A stretch of DNA of 21,469 nucleotides, taken from contig CAXBID010000034.1 in the NCBI GenBank assembly GCA_963975495.1, forward strand, positions 1 to 21,469, given 5' to 3'. Below are positions 6,744 to 14,700 of this stretch, piece by piece. Each line of letters starts with the position of its first letter. The first letter of the stretch is position 1. The stretch is from CAXBID01 sp963975495. Its GTDB lineage: Bacteria > Bacteroidota > Bacteroidia > Flavobacteriales > Flavobacteriaceae. Below the pieces are notes generated by a model. That model did no database searches. It was not told where the DNA came from and saw only the letters and a program-made list of their open reading frames with translations. The position numbers were made by a program, and so were the translations under genes.

Positions 6744-8390
6744 ATGAATTGGCTAGACTACAGTATTATTATATTTTACATTGTTTTCTTCTTAGGAATG
6801 GGATTCTTTTTTAAGGACAACAAAGACTCCAAAGATTACTTTTTAGGAGGAAAAAGTATGGGTTGGTTTCCGTTGAGTTTATCAACTATGGCAACACAAT
6901 TATCTGCCATAAGTTTTATATCGGCTCCAGCATTTGTAGGGTTGAAATTAGGTGGAGGCATGAAATGGTTAACCTTCGAATTTGCAGTACCACTCGCTAT
7001 GATTTTCATAATGATTGTTATTATTCCGCCATTATTTCGTTCAGGCGTGGTAAGTATTTATGAATTTGTTGAAAAACGATTTAGCCCATCAACACGGTTG
7101 GTTTTGAGCATTGTATTTCAATTGAGTAGAGCTTTGGCAACTGGTGTTATGGTTTATACTATCGCTATTATTTTGCAAGCTGTTTTAGATATAGATTTTG
7201 TTTATACCATTTTAATTATAAGTGTAATTACTATAATCTATTCGTGGCAAGGCGGTATGAAAGCGGTTGTTTGGGGCGATGCCATACAAATGATTATTCT
7301 TTTTGTAGGCTTGATTATTAGCATGTATTTTGGTTGGTCACTTTTGCAAAACCATGGCGGTTTAGCAGAGGGCTTTAACCCAGAACGATTAAAAGTTATC
7401 GATTTTAATTTAGGCATAGGAGAGGGTGAGGAGTACGGATTTTTACCCATGATATTGGGTGGGTTCTTTTTATACGCCTCTTATTATGGATGCGACCAAA
7501 CACAAGCACAACGATTGTTATCAGCTAAAAGCGAGAAAACCATCCGTCAACTATTGTTGGCAAATGGGCTTTTAAGGTTTCCAGTAGTATTAATATATAG
7601 TGTTATGGGACTTGTTATTGGTGGATTAGTAACATTAGCGCCCGATTTTTTACAAGAAATAGCAGATACTACTCAGAAATATTTTCCAGAAGAATTTGCT
7701 AAAAACGGTATGAAAGCCGATTTAATGATACCTGTTTTTATTATTAAATATTTGCCTCACGGACTAATTGGTATATTAATGGTCGGTATATTGTCAGCAG
7801 CTATGTCCTCTTTAAGTTCAACGGTGAATTCGCTTTCAGCAGTAACGGTTGAAGACTTTTTTAATCGCGGTAAAACAAAGTTAAGCGATAAAAAATACAT
7901 GATTATTTCAAAAGCATCTGTGGTTTTTTGGGGATTGGTGTGTATTGCCAGTGCTTTCTTGTTTGGCGGAAGTAAAAGTGCTGTTATAGAAATTATTAAT
8001 GCTATAGGTTCCGTGTTTTATGGGCCGGTATTGGTAACTTTTGTTTTAGCATTCTTTTCAAAAAAAGTGAATCATATTGGTATGAATACTGGTATTATTC
8101 TAGCTGTTTTAATCAATCTTGTTTTCTCAAAAACAATTCAAGAGATTTTACATATAGATTTAGGAATTAATATCTTTTGGATATGGTTAAACTTTACCGG
8201 TGTTATTATTTCGTTGGTGGTTGCTTATGCTGTTAGTGCTTTAACCAAGCATGTAGAAGTAAAAAAGATTTCTAATTTTAATGTAGCCATTAAAAAGGAA
8301 GATTTTATGATAAAAGAAGTTTATATTTTAGTAGCATTTTTTATTGTAATAATAGCATTTAGCTACTTTGTGCCAACTATTTTTGGTTAA
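6744..8390 (+). CDS. sodium:solute symporter (SSS / SLC5 family)
   Basis: 548 residues, mostly hydrophobic, with about 13-14 predicted membrane helices. The N-terminal helix followed by SKDYFLGGKSMGWFPLSLS (about 29-47) is the SSS hallmark, and TQLSAISFISAPAF and the ILSAAMSSLSSTVNSLSAV block are typical of the LeuT-fold core with its sodium site. It would take up its solute across the inner membrane with sodium. Its place between the hydrolase and glycerate kinase suggests import of the intact glycosylglycerate, since the hydrolase has no export signal. Import of free sugar or glycerate is the alternative. Spacing is 4 bases from the GNAT gene and 18 bases to the kinase. Substrate cannot be assigned from sequence. 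Confidence 0.9.
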   Translation: MNWLDYSIIIFYIVFFLGMGFFFKDNKDSKDYFLGGKSMGWFPLSLSTMATQLSAISFISAPAFVGLKLGGGMKWLTFEFAVPLAMIFIMIVIIPPLFRSGVVSIYEFVEKRFSPSTRLVLSIVFQLSRALATGVMVYTIAIILQAVLDIDFVYTILIISVITIIYSWQGGMKAVVWGDAIQMIILFVGLIISMYFGWSLLQNHGGLAEGFNPERLKVIDFNLGIGEGEEYGFLPMILGGFFLYASYYGCDQTQAQRLLSAKSEKTIRQLLLANGLLRFPVVLIYSVMGLVIGGLVTLAPDFLQEIADTTQKYFPEEFAKNGMKADLMIPVFIIKYLPHGLIGILMVGILSAAMSSLSSTVNSLSAVTVEDFFNRGKTKLSDKKYMIISKASVVFWGLVCIASAFLFGGSKSAVIEIINAIGSVFYGPVLVTFVLAFFSKKVNHIGMNTGIILAVLINLVFSKTIQEILHIDLGINIFWIWLNFTGVIISLVVAYAVSALTKHVEVKKISNFNVAIKKEDFMIKEVYILVAFFIVIIAFSYFVPTIFG

Positions 8391-8408
8391 AATTTTAAGT
8401 CCGGAATT

Positions 8409-9536
8409 ATGAAAATAGTACTCGCGCCAGATAAATTTAAAAACGCTTTAACGGGGTTAGAGTTTTGTAATGCCGTTGAAACGGGTTTAAAAATGATGTT
8501 ACCCCATGCCGAAATTATTAAACGCCCATTGGCGGATGGAGGAGACGGTACTATTGAAATAGTAAATTATTATTTAAAAGGAAAGGTTTTAGAAGCAGAG
8601 GTGAATAATCCTTTTTTTGAGCCTGTTAAAGCTTCTTATTTATATGCTGAAGCTTCTAAAATAGCATTTATAGAAATGGCTGAAGCTTCAGGACTAAAAC
8701 TTTTAAAGCCCGAACAATTTGATTGTAAAAATGCTACCACTTTAGGAACTGGTGAATTGATTTTAAACGCCATAACTAAAGGCGCAAAAAGAATCATTTT
8801 AGGAATTGGTGGAAGTGCAACCAACGATTGTGGTATGGGTATGGCAACGGCTTTAGGTTATAAATTTTTGGATAAGAATAATAAAGATGTAAGACCTATA
8901 GGAGCTAATTTGTCTAAAATTGTTTCTATTGATTTCACAAGTGTTCATCCTAAATTAAAAGATGTAGAATTTGAAATTGCTTGCGATGTTACAAATCCGC
9001 TTTATGGTGAAAACGGAGCTGCTTTTGTTTATGCCAAACAAAAAGGGGCATCGCAGAATGATATTAAAATGTTGGATAAAGGGTTAAAAGATTTTTCTAA
9101 GGTTTTGGATAAAGCATTTCAAATAGATTCTCAATTGGTAAAAGGTGCAGGAGCAGCTGGAGGTATGGGAATTGCATCAAAAGTATTTTTGAATGGCGAC
9201 TTAAAACCAGGTATCCAGCTTATAAAAAACCTCGCCAATTTTGATGAACATATAGCAGATGCAGATTGGATTATTACAGGAGAAGGCAAACTTGATAATC
9301 AAACCTTATCGGGAAAAACCATTCAAGGTGTAATGGTTTCAGCGAAAGCGAAACATATTAAAGTTGCTGCCTTTTGTGGTGCTATTGAAATGAATAAAAA
9401 AGAACTAGAATCTTTTGGAATTGATTATGCAGATGCTGTTTTAAATTATGCTAAGGATTTTGATGATGCTATGAAAAACACTAAAAGATATTTAAGGCAA
9501 ATGACTTCTGAATTTGTTACAAAAAAATTGAATTGA
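8409..9536 (+). CDS. glycerate 2-kinase (GarK/GlxK family)
   Basis: 375 residues, the normal length of the type I glycerate kinase family. Motifs in order: APDKFKNALTG at 6-16, ADGGDGTIE at 42-50, GIGGSATNDCGMGMA at 132-146, CDVTNPLYGENGAA at 192-205, GAGAAGGMG at 246-254 and TGEGKLDNQT at 290-299. These are the glycine-rich and catalytic blocks of the family. It phosphorylates D-glycerate, normally to 2-phosphoglycerate, feeding enolase. It is the last gene of the plus-strand operon. No glycerate-forming genes of the glyoxylate (gcl, glxR) or glucarate routes lie nearby, so the glycerate here most simply comes from the glycoside hydrolase three genes upstream. Confidence 0.93.
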   Translation: MKIVLAPDKFKNALTGLEFCNAVETGLKMMLPHAEIIKRPLADGGDGTIEIVNYYLKGKVLEAEVNNPFFEPVKASYLYAEASKIAFIEMAEASGLKLLKPEQFDCKNATTLGTGELILNAITKGAKRIILGIGGSATNDCGMGMATALGYKFLDKNNKDVRPIGANLSKIVSIDFTSVHPKLKDVEFEIACDVTNPLYGENGAAFVYAKQKGASQNDIKMLDKGLKDFSKVLDKAFQIDSQLVKGAGAAGGMGIASKVFLNGDLKPGIQLIKNLANFDEHIADADWIITGEGKLDNQTLSGKTIQGVMVSAKAKHIKVAAFCGAIEMNKKELESFGIDYADAVLNYAKDFDDAMKNTKRYLRQMTSEFVTKKLN

Positions 9537-9544
9537 ATTGATTC

Positions 9545-9633
9545 GTTATTTCGACATTTGGAGAAACCACACAATCTTAGATTTCCTAAAACGTAATGTG
9601 ATGTTTCAATCGTTCCTCAGTTCGACATGACTA
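9545..9633. repeat. intergenic inverted-repeat element between convergent genes
   Basis: The gap between glycerate kinase (plus) and DUF3098 (minus) holds GAAACCACACA (9563-9573), which pairs with TGTGATGTTTC (9597-9607) at 9 of 11 positions, flanked by two direct copies of TTCGACAT. The composition and layout resemble dispersed intergenic repeats I recall from flavobacterial genomes. It could also act as a weak bidirectional terminator. No ORF is apparent. Confidence 0.4.
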
Positions 9634-9651
9634 ATTCAAAAAAAATAACAA

Positions 9652-9906
9652 CTACTTCTTATCAGGATTTAAAAGAATAGCATAAACCTGAATGCCAAAG
9701 CCAATAAGAATAAGCATTGGAGCTAGTCGAATACGACGGAAATTAAAAATTTCAGGATTAAAAACATTCGGGTCGTCGCTTCCCCCGCCAGCCATTAATA
9801 TAAAACCTAGGGCTATACAAGCTAAACCTATAAACATGAATTTATAGTTTTTTTTACCAAACACAAAAACTGGTTTTGCGTTTTCTTTTCGTTTTTTCTC
9901 TCCCAT
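9652..9906 (-). CDS. DUF3098 family small membrane protein
   Basis: 84 residues: a basic N-terminus (GEKKRKENAK), two hydrophobic segments at about 25-43 (FMFIGLACIALGFILMAGG) and 62-78 (RLAPMLILIGFGIQVYAIL), and a linker containing DDPNVFNPEIFNFRRI. That pattern marks the Bacteroidota DUF3098 family, normally found directly downstream of ftsX. Function is unknown; its regular place beside ftsX and uppP suggests a cell-envelope or division role. Here uppP is not the next gene, because the 8.6 kb sugar locus intervenes. The separation from ftsX (441 bases of repeats) is also unusually large. Confidence 0.85.
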   Translation of the reverse strand: MGEKKRKENAKPVFVFGKKNYKFMFIGLACIALGFILMAGGGSDDPNVFNPEIFNFRRIRLAPMLILIGFGIQVYAILLNPDKK

Positions 9907-10088
9907 GATTTTTATAAACTAATGATGCAAATTAACGGAATTATTTAAAAAGGATATGTTAAGATGGTTTTAAAATTTCATTTTGTGTATGCTATGATGA
10001 AAAATAAGATTTTTATTTCTGTTGGTTTAAATGAGATGATAGAGTTTAATGGGATATTAATTCTCATCCTTTTTAAGGCCAAGTTGGA

Positions 10089-10113
10089 TTCATCCCGGAT
10101 GTTTCGGGATGAA
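10089..10113. repeat. hairpin repeat with 9-base stem
   Basis: TTCATCCCG (10089-10097) and CGGGATGAA (10105-10113) pair perfectly around a 7-base loop. The CCCG/CGGG core is shared with the palindromes at 10305 and 11451. Confidence 0.6.
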
Positions 10114-10190
10114 GACGAGGTGGTTATAATTTTAAAGCTACATAAAAACATGAATATTAAACGCTAAACATGTTTTGGAGTTTAGATTTG

Positions 10191-10250
10191 CGTTAGGGAT
10201 TGCAGTAGAAATCCTTTTTGTGAGGCACGAGCAAAAAAATTGCAACGAAA
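10191..10250. repeat. probable dispersed repeat beginning GCGTTAGGGAT
   Basis: The segment CGTTAGGGATTGCAGTAGAA followed by a hairpin (TTTTTG at 10215-10220 with CAAAAA at 10232-10237) matches my memory of a repeat scattered through flavobacterial genomes. Only one copy is in this window, so repetition cannot be shown here. Confidence 0.4.
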
Positions 10251-10258
10251 CATTTATG

Positions 10259-10274
10259 TTCATGAATTCATGAA
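10259..10274. repeat. 16-base perfect palindrome
   Basis: TTCATGAATTCATGAA is its own reverse complement. It lies between the repeat at 10191 and the palindrome at 10305, downstream of ftsX. A regulator site is possible, but no gene start is close. Confidence 0.55.
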
Positions 10275-10304
10275 TTTAAATTATAAACGCATGAATAAAA
10301 GCCC

Positions 10305-10322
10305 TCCCGATAGCTATCGGGA
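10305..10322. repeat. 18-base perfect palindrome TCCCGATA/TATCGGGA downstream of ftsX
   Basis: TCCCGATAGCTATCGGGA is a perfect palindrome located 26 bases after the ftsX stop codon. The same arms recur around a single A at 11451-11467, and a damaged copy is seen at 19463-19476. It could contribute to transcription termination after ftsX, though no T-run follows on the minus strand. Confidence 0.7.
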
Positions 10323-10347
10323 TTGTGGTAACGCCCAAAAACAGATA

Positions 10348-11226
10348 CTAATAATACAACTCGTCTGTTCTTAAATTCAAGAAACGCTGCGTTGCAAAGT
10401 GCGTGCTAACCCAAGTAATGATGATGCCTAAAGCAAATATAAAGACAAACAGGAGGCTTATTAAAACAGGGTTGCTCAATAAGTGGAGTTCGGTAAAAGT
10501 TCGGTTTAAATAATATAAAACAATGGCCATACCTATAAGCGCTAAAACGGCGCCAATAATGCCTAAACGGACACTTTTCCAAACAAACGGGCGACGAATA
10601 AATTGTTTTGTTGCGCCCACCATTTGCATGGTTTTTATGGTAAATCGTTTTGAATAAACGGCTAACCTGATAGAACTATTAATGAGTAAAACGGCTATTA
10701 AAGTGAAAATAGCACTGATAACAAGTACCCAAAAACTGATTTTTTTAACGTTATCGTTCATGAGGTTAACCAAATCGTTATCGTAGGTTACTTCTTCTAC
10801 AAAGTTTTTATTTAAGGCTTCTGCGGAAATTTTTTCAAGATGCTCAGAGGTCACAAAATCGGCTTTTAAATGCACATCGATGGAATTTTGCAACGGGTTG
10901 TAACCCAAAAAATCCATAAAATCTTCACCATTGTCAGCTTTCATAAATTCGGCAGCTTGTTCTTTCGACACGTATTCGGTAGATTTTACATAATCTGCCA
11001 TCGCTAAACTTTTTTCAAGTTGTTTGATTTCAACTTCTTTAGCCGAATCTTTTAAATAGATGGTAACCACAACCTGTTCCTTAAAATGATCGGAAACTTT
11101 TTTAGCATTCAACACCAACATGCCTAAAAGCCCTAATAAAAACAACACTAAAGCGATACTTAATACCACTGAAAAGTAGGAAGAAATAAGTTTGCGTTTT
11201 TGGTGTTTTTCAAATGATGAACTCAT
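10348..11226 (-). CDS. ftsX: cell division protein FtsX (ABC-type permease)
   Basis: 292 residues with the FtsX layout: a cytoplasmic N-terminus, a first helix at about 16-38 (YFSVVLSIALVLFLLGLLGML), a large extracytoplasmic domain at about 45-160, then three more helices at about 165-188, 218-240 and 255-277. FtsX pairs with the ATPase FtsE to control peptidoglycan hydrolysis during division. Characteristic segments include VTIYLKDSAKEVEI and YSKRFTIKTMQMVGATKQFIRRPF. No ftsE lies in the window. It is divergent from leuS, and a promoter-like TATTTTTA is seen on the minus strand at 11255-11248. Confidence 0.92.
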   Translation of the reverse strand: MSSSFEKHQKRKLISSYFSVVLSIALVLFLLGLLGMLVLNAKKVSDHFKEQVVVTIYLKDSAKEVEIKQLEKSLAMADYVKSTEYVSKEQAAEFMKADNGEDFMDFLGYNPLQNSIDVHLKADFVTSEHLEKISAEALNKNFVEEVTYDNDLVNLMNDNVKKISFWVLVISAIFTLIAVLLINSSIRLAVYSKRFTIKTMQMVGATKQFIRRPFVWKSVRLGIIGAVLALIGMAIVLYYLNRTFTELHLLSNPVLISLLFVFIFALGIIITWVSTHFATQRFLNLRTDELYY

Positions 11227-11315
11227 AAAGTGATTGGATTAATGGCGTAAAAATAATAAAGAATTTGAAAAGAAACTTCAAAAGGCATAAGTCTTTTGAT
11301 TTCAATCTAAAGATT

Positions 11316-11335
11316 CCCCGACCCTGAGGTCGGGG
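11316..11335. repeat. GC-rich hairpin, perfect 8-base stem
   Basis: CCCCGACC (11316-11323), loop CTGA, GGTCGGGG (11328-11335). It could terminate transcription on either strand but lacks a long T-run. Confidence 0.6.
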
Positions 11336-11345
11336 TTTCCTGTTT

Positions 11346-11398
11346 ACCTCTCCTTAGGAGAGGTCAGAACTGCCATTTTCAGCAGTTCTGGGTGAGGT
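11346..11398. repeat. hairpin plus nested hairpin plus G-rich tail repeat
   Basis: Outer unit: ACCTCTCC (11346-11353), TTA, GGAGAGGT (11357-11364). A nested perfect 9-base stem follows, CAGAACTGC (11365-11373) with GCAGTTCTG (11382-11390), then the tail GGTGAGGT (11391-11398). The layout resembles the unit at 19195-19257 and, without the nested hairpin, the two units inside leuS. Confidence 0.6.
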
Positions 11399-11417
11399 AA
11401 AATACAATCTCAAAATT

Positions 11418-11511
11418 TCGGGACGGTTTTTGGTCCCGAGGCCAAAATGATCCCGATAATATCGGGAGGCGAAACCTGCAGGCAGGCAGGTACCCCTAAG
11501 GCTTGCGGGGA
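11418..11511. repeat. compound palindromic repeat cluster
   Basis: Consecutive units: TCGGGAC (11418-11424) with GTCCCGA (11433-11439); TCCCGATA-A-TATCGGGA (11451-11467); ACCTGC (11474-11479) with GCAGGT (11486-11491), enclosing CCTGCAGG and three AGGC-like steps; and CCCC (11493-11496) with GGGG (11507-11510). All are visible directly. The dense packing suggests repeated insertion of small elements at one site. Confidence 0.6.
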
Positions 11512-11686
11512 TAGTCGGTTTCAGGAAATTTTTTATTTCCATGAAAATGGAAACTTCATCATTTGAAGGCGATTTTTTTGTTTTTAAATGAAAATTTTAA
11601 AATAATTACAGAGGTTTCAGGATTACAACGTTTAAACTTTCAACATTGTTATAATAAGTTTAAATTTGCGGTTTTAAAATGAGGCT

Positions 11687-11759
11687 CGCAAAGTGGCGAA
11701 GACGCAAAGTTTTACTCATAATTACTTATAATGAGTCTTTGTGTCTCTGCGTTTTTGCG
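11687..11759. repeat. long inverted-repeat element just upstream of leuS
   Basis: The 23-base arm 11687-11709 (beginning CGCAAAGTGGCG) pairs with 11737-11759 (ending TTTTTGCG) at 17 of 23 positions. Inner arms ACTCAT (11713-11718) and ATGAGT (11731-11736) extend the hairpin. The element ends 16 bases before the leuS start, and its right arm contains an in-frame ATG at 11731 that is unlikely to be used. If transcribed, it puts a large hairpin in the leuS leader. Confidence 0.65.
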
Positions 11760-11775
11760 AAAAAAAAAAGAGTTT

Positions 11776-14700
11776 ATGAAATACAATTTCAACGAGATAG
11801 AAGCCAAATGGCAAAAATATTGGAAAGACAATAAAACTTTTCACGCACAAAACCCGCCCCTTTCGGGGGAGATGGATGGGGCTCCTAAGTTTTACGTTTT
11901 AGATATGTTTCCTTACCCAAGTGGCGCAGGTTTACATGTTGGGCATCCGCTAGGTTATATTGCATCTGATATTTATGCGCGCTACAAACGCCATAAAGGT
12001 TTTAATGTGTTGCACCCGCAAGGTTATGATAGTTTTGGGTTGCCTGCGGAACAGTATGCGATTCAAACTGGGCAGCATCCTGCTATTACTACTGCTGAGA
12101 ATATAAAAACATACCGTCGTCAACTCGATCAAATTGGGTTTTCATTTGATTGGTCTCGTGAAGTTCGAACTTCTGACCCAAGTTATTATAAATGGACCCA
12201 ATGGATTTTTATTCAATTGTTCAATTCATACTATTGTAAAGACTCAGACCAAGCAAGAGAAATCTTGGAATTAATAGAAGTATTTAATGCAGAAGGTAAT
12301 ACGATAATCAATGCGGTTTGCGATGATAATGTAGAATCATTTTCAGCCGAAGAATGGAATAACTTTTCATCAAAAAAACAGCAACAAATACTTTTACAAT
12401 ACAGGTTAACTTATTTAGCTGAAACCGAAGTAAACTGGTGTCCAGCTTTAGGAACCGTTTTAGCGAATGATGAAATTGTAAATGGCGTTTCCGAACGTGG
12501 CGGACATCCTGTAATTAGAAAAAAAATGACCCAGTGGAGTATGCGAATTTCTGCTTATGCAGAACGGTTGCTTCAAGGTTTAGATAAAATAGATTGGACA
12601 GATTCTTTAAAAGAAAGTCAGCGAAACTGGATTGGAAAATCGGTTGGAGCGTCGGTAACCTTTAATGTGATTGAACATGATGCGGTTATTGATGTTTTTA
12701 CTACAAGACCTGATACTATTTTCGGAGTTTCTTTTATGACACTAGCGCCAGAACATGAATTGGTGTCACAAATAACAACTCCAGAACAAAAAGCTGAAGT
12801 TGAAGCTTATGTTTTAGCAACCGCAAAACGAAGTGAGCGCGATAGAATGGCCGATGTGAAAACCATTTCGGGAGTGTTTACAGGAGCTTATGCAGAACAT
12901 CCGTTTACAAAAGAACCAATACCCGTTTGGATTGGCGATTATGTTTTAGCGGGTTACGGAACAGGCGCAGTTATGTCTGTACCATGTGGAGATGAGCGTG
13001 ATTATGCGTTTGCAAAACACTTTGATATTCCAATTCCGAATATTTTTGATGGTGTTGATATTTCAGAAGAGGCATTTTCAGATAAAGAAAAAACCGTTAT
13101 TGGAAATAGTGATTTCCTAAACGGGATGAATTATAAAAAAGCCACCAAACGCGTTATTTACGAATTGGAGCAAATTGGTCAAGGTGAAGGAAAAACCAAT
13201 TACCGTTTGCGTGATGCGGTTTTTAGTCGTCAGCGTTATTGGGGGGAACCATTTCCTGTGTATTATGTAAATGGAATGCCACAAATGATAGCAGCGGAAC
13301 ATTTACCAATAAAACTCCCAGAAGTTGAAAAATATTTACCAACCGAAACAGGGGAACCGCCATTAGGAAACGCAACCGTATGGGCTTGGGATACAAATAA
13401 AAATGAAGTCGTTTCAAATGACTTGATTGATGATAAAACTATTCATCCATTAGAGTTGAATACGATGCCGGGGTGGGCAGGAAGTTCGTGGTATTTTAAC
13501 CGCTATATGGATTCCAATAATGAAAATGAATTTGCAAGCAAAGAAGCCTTAGACTATTGGCAAGATGTCGATTTATACATTGGTGGAAGTGAGCATGCTA
13601 CAGGACATTTATTGTACTCTCGTTTTTGGCAAAAATTCTTATTTGATAAAGGGGTTGTACCTGTTGATGAATATGCTAAAAAACTGATTAACCAAGGAAT
13701 GATTTTGGGGACTAGTGCTTTAGTTTATAGGCTGGTGGTTGATTTTGAAAAAGATTATAAAGTAAATTTTGACAACAAAGGTGAAGAAATAATTAGAAAA
13801 TCTTTTTCCGAGACCCTCAGGACTAGATTTATCTTCTCTTATAAAACAAAGATGCCATTGAAAGATGGTCATATGTCCGAATATTTCAGAGATAAAATTT
13901 GGCAAGAAATTGACAGGAGTTTATTAAGCTACCAAGATCTAAATATTGATGAAATAGATAGAGGAAGAAAACCGAGAATAGTCAAAGTCTATTTTGATCC
14001 AATTCATATTGATGTCTCTTTAGTAGATTCATCAGACAAGTTAGACGTGGAATCATTGCGTCAAAAACCTGAGTTTACAAATTCAGTTTTTGTTGATGAA
14101 TCGGGGCATGGATTTATTGGAAATGGTTTTGATGGTTATCCTTCCTTGGCAGAATTTACTGTTGGGCGTGAGGTTGAAAAAATGTCTAAACGTTGGTTTA
14201 ATGTAGTTAATCCAGATGATATTGTTTCTGATTACGGAGCTGACAGTTTACGTTTATACGAAATGTTTTTAGGGCCTTTAGAACAATACAAACCATGGAA
14301 TACAGCAGGTATTACAGGAGTTCATAATTTCTTAAAGAAATTATGGAAACTATATCATCAAGGAGAAAACGGAAGTTTCTGCGTAACTAGTTCTCCTCCT
14401 TCGGAGGGGTCAGGGGAGGCTCTTAAAACATTACATAAAACCATTAAAAAGGTTCAAGAAGATATTGAGAATTTCTCGTTTAATACGTCGGTTTCTACTT
14501 TTATGATTGCTGTAAATGAGTTAACCGCTCAAAAATGTACCAGTAAAGATATTTTAGAACCTTTATTGATTTTAATATCACCTTATGCGCCGCATATTGC
14601 AGAAGAATTATGGAGCCAGCTAGGGCATAACGAATCCATTTCAACAGCACCATTCCCAGAATTTGATGCTAGTCATTTAGTAGAAAGCAGTAAAAATTAC

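Larger units (their letters stand above)
9907..10347. other. 441-base gene-free stretch filled with palindromic repeats
   Basis: Between DUF3098 and ftsX, both on the minus strand. A 67-codon open frame at 9964-10167 (plus) crosses one of the hairpins, has no recognisable protein character and is not called. The stretch holds the hairpins at 10089-10113, 10215-10237, 10259-10274 and 10305-10322, listed separately. A promoter for DUF3098 may lie here, but I see no clear one. Confidence 0.7.
11227..11775. other. 549-base gene-free stretch between ftsX and leuS, a cluster of palindromic repeats
   Basis: The divergent ftsX-leuS region carries at least five separate hairpin units from 11316 to 11759 in under 450 bases. 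A 62-codon minus-strand frame (11354-11542) is built entirely of these repeats and is not a gene. Between about 11520 and 11680 the DNA is plain AT-rich sequence and may hold the leuS promoter, which I cannot pinpoint. Confidence 0.75.

Noticed and set aside
9964..10167. 67-codon plus-strand ORF between DUF3098 and ftsX
   Set aside because: It crosses a hairpin repeat (10089-10113), its product has no recognisable features, and it lies opposite an operon on the other strand in repeat-filled DNA.
10259..10322. Closely spaced palindromes as a possible CRISPR or attachment site
   Set aside because: The palindromes differ in sequence, there are no regular spacers, and no cas or integrase gene is present.
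11354..11542. 62-codon minus-strand ORF upstream of leuS
   Set aside because: Made up almost entirely of palindromic repeats; no protein-like composition.
11731..11775. Upstream in-frame ATG for leuS (adds 15 residues)
   Set aside because: Lies in the arm of an inverted-repeat element; LeuRS proteins begin close to MKYNFNEIEAKW.
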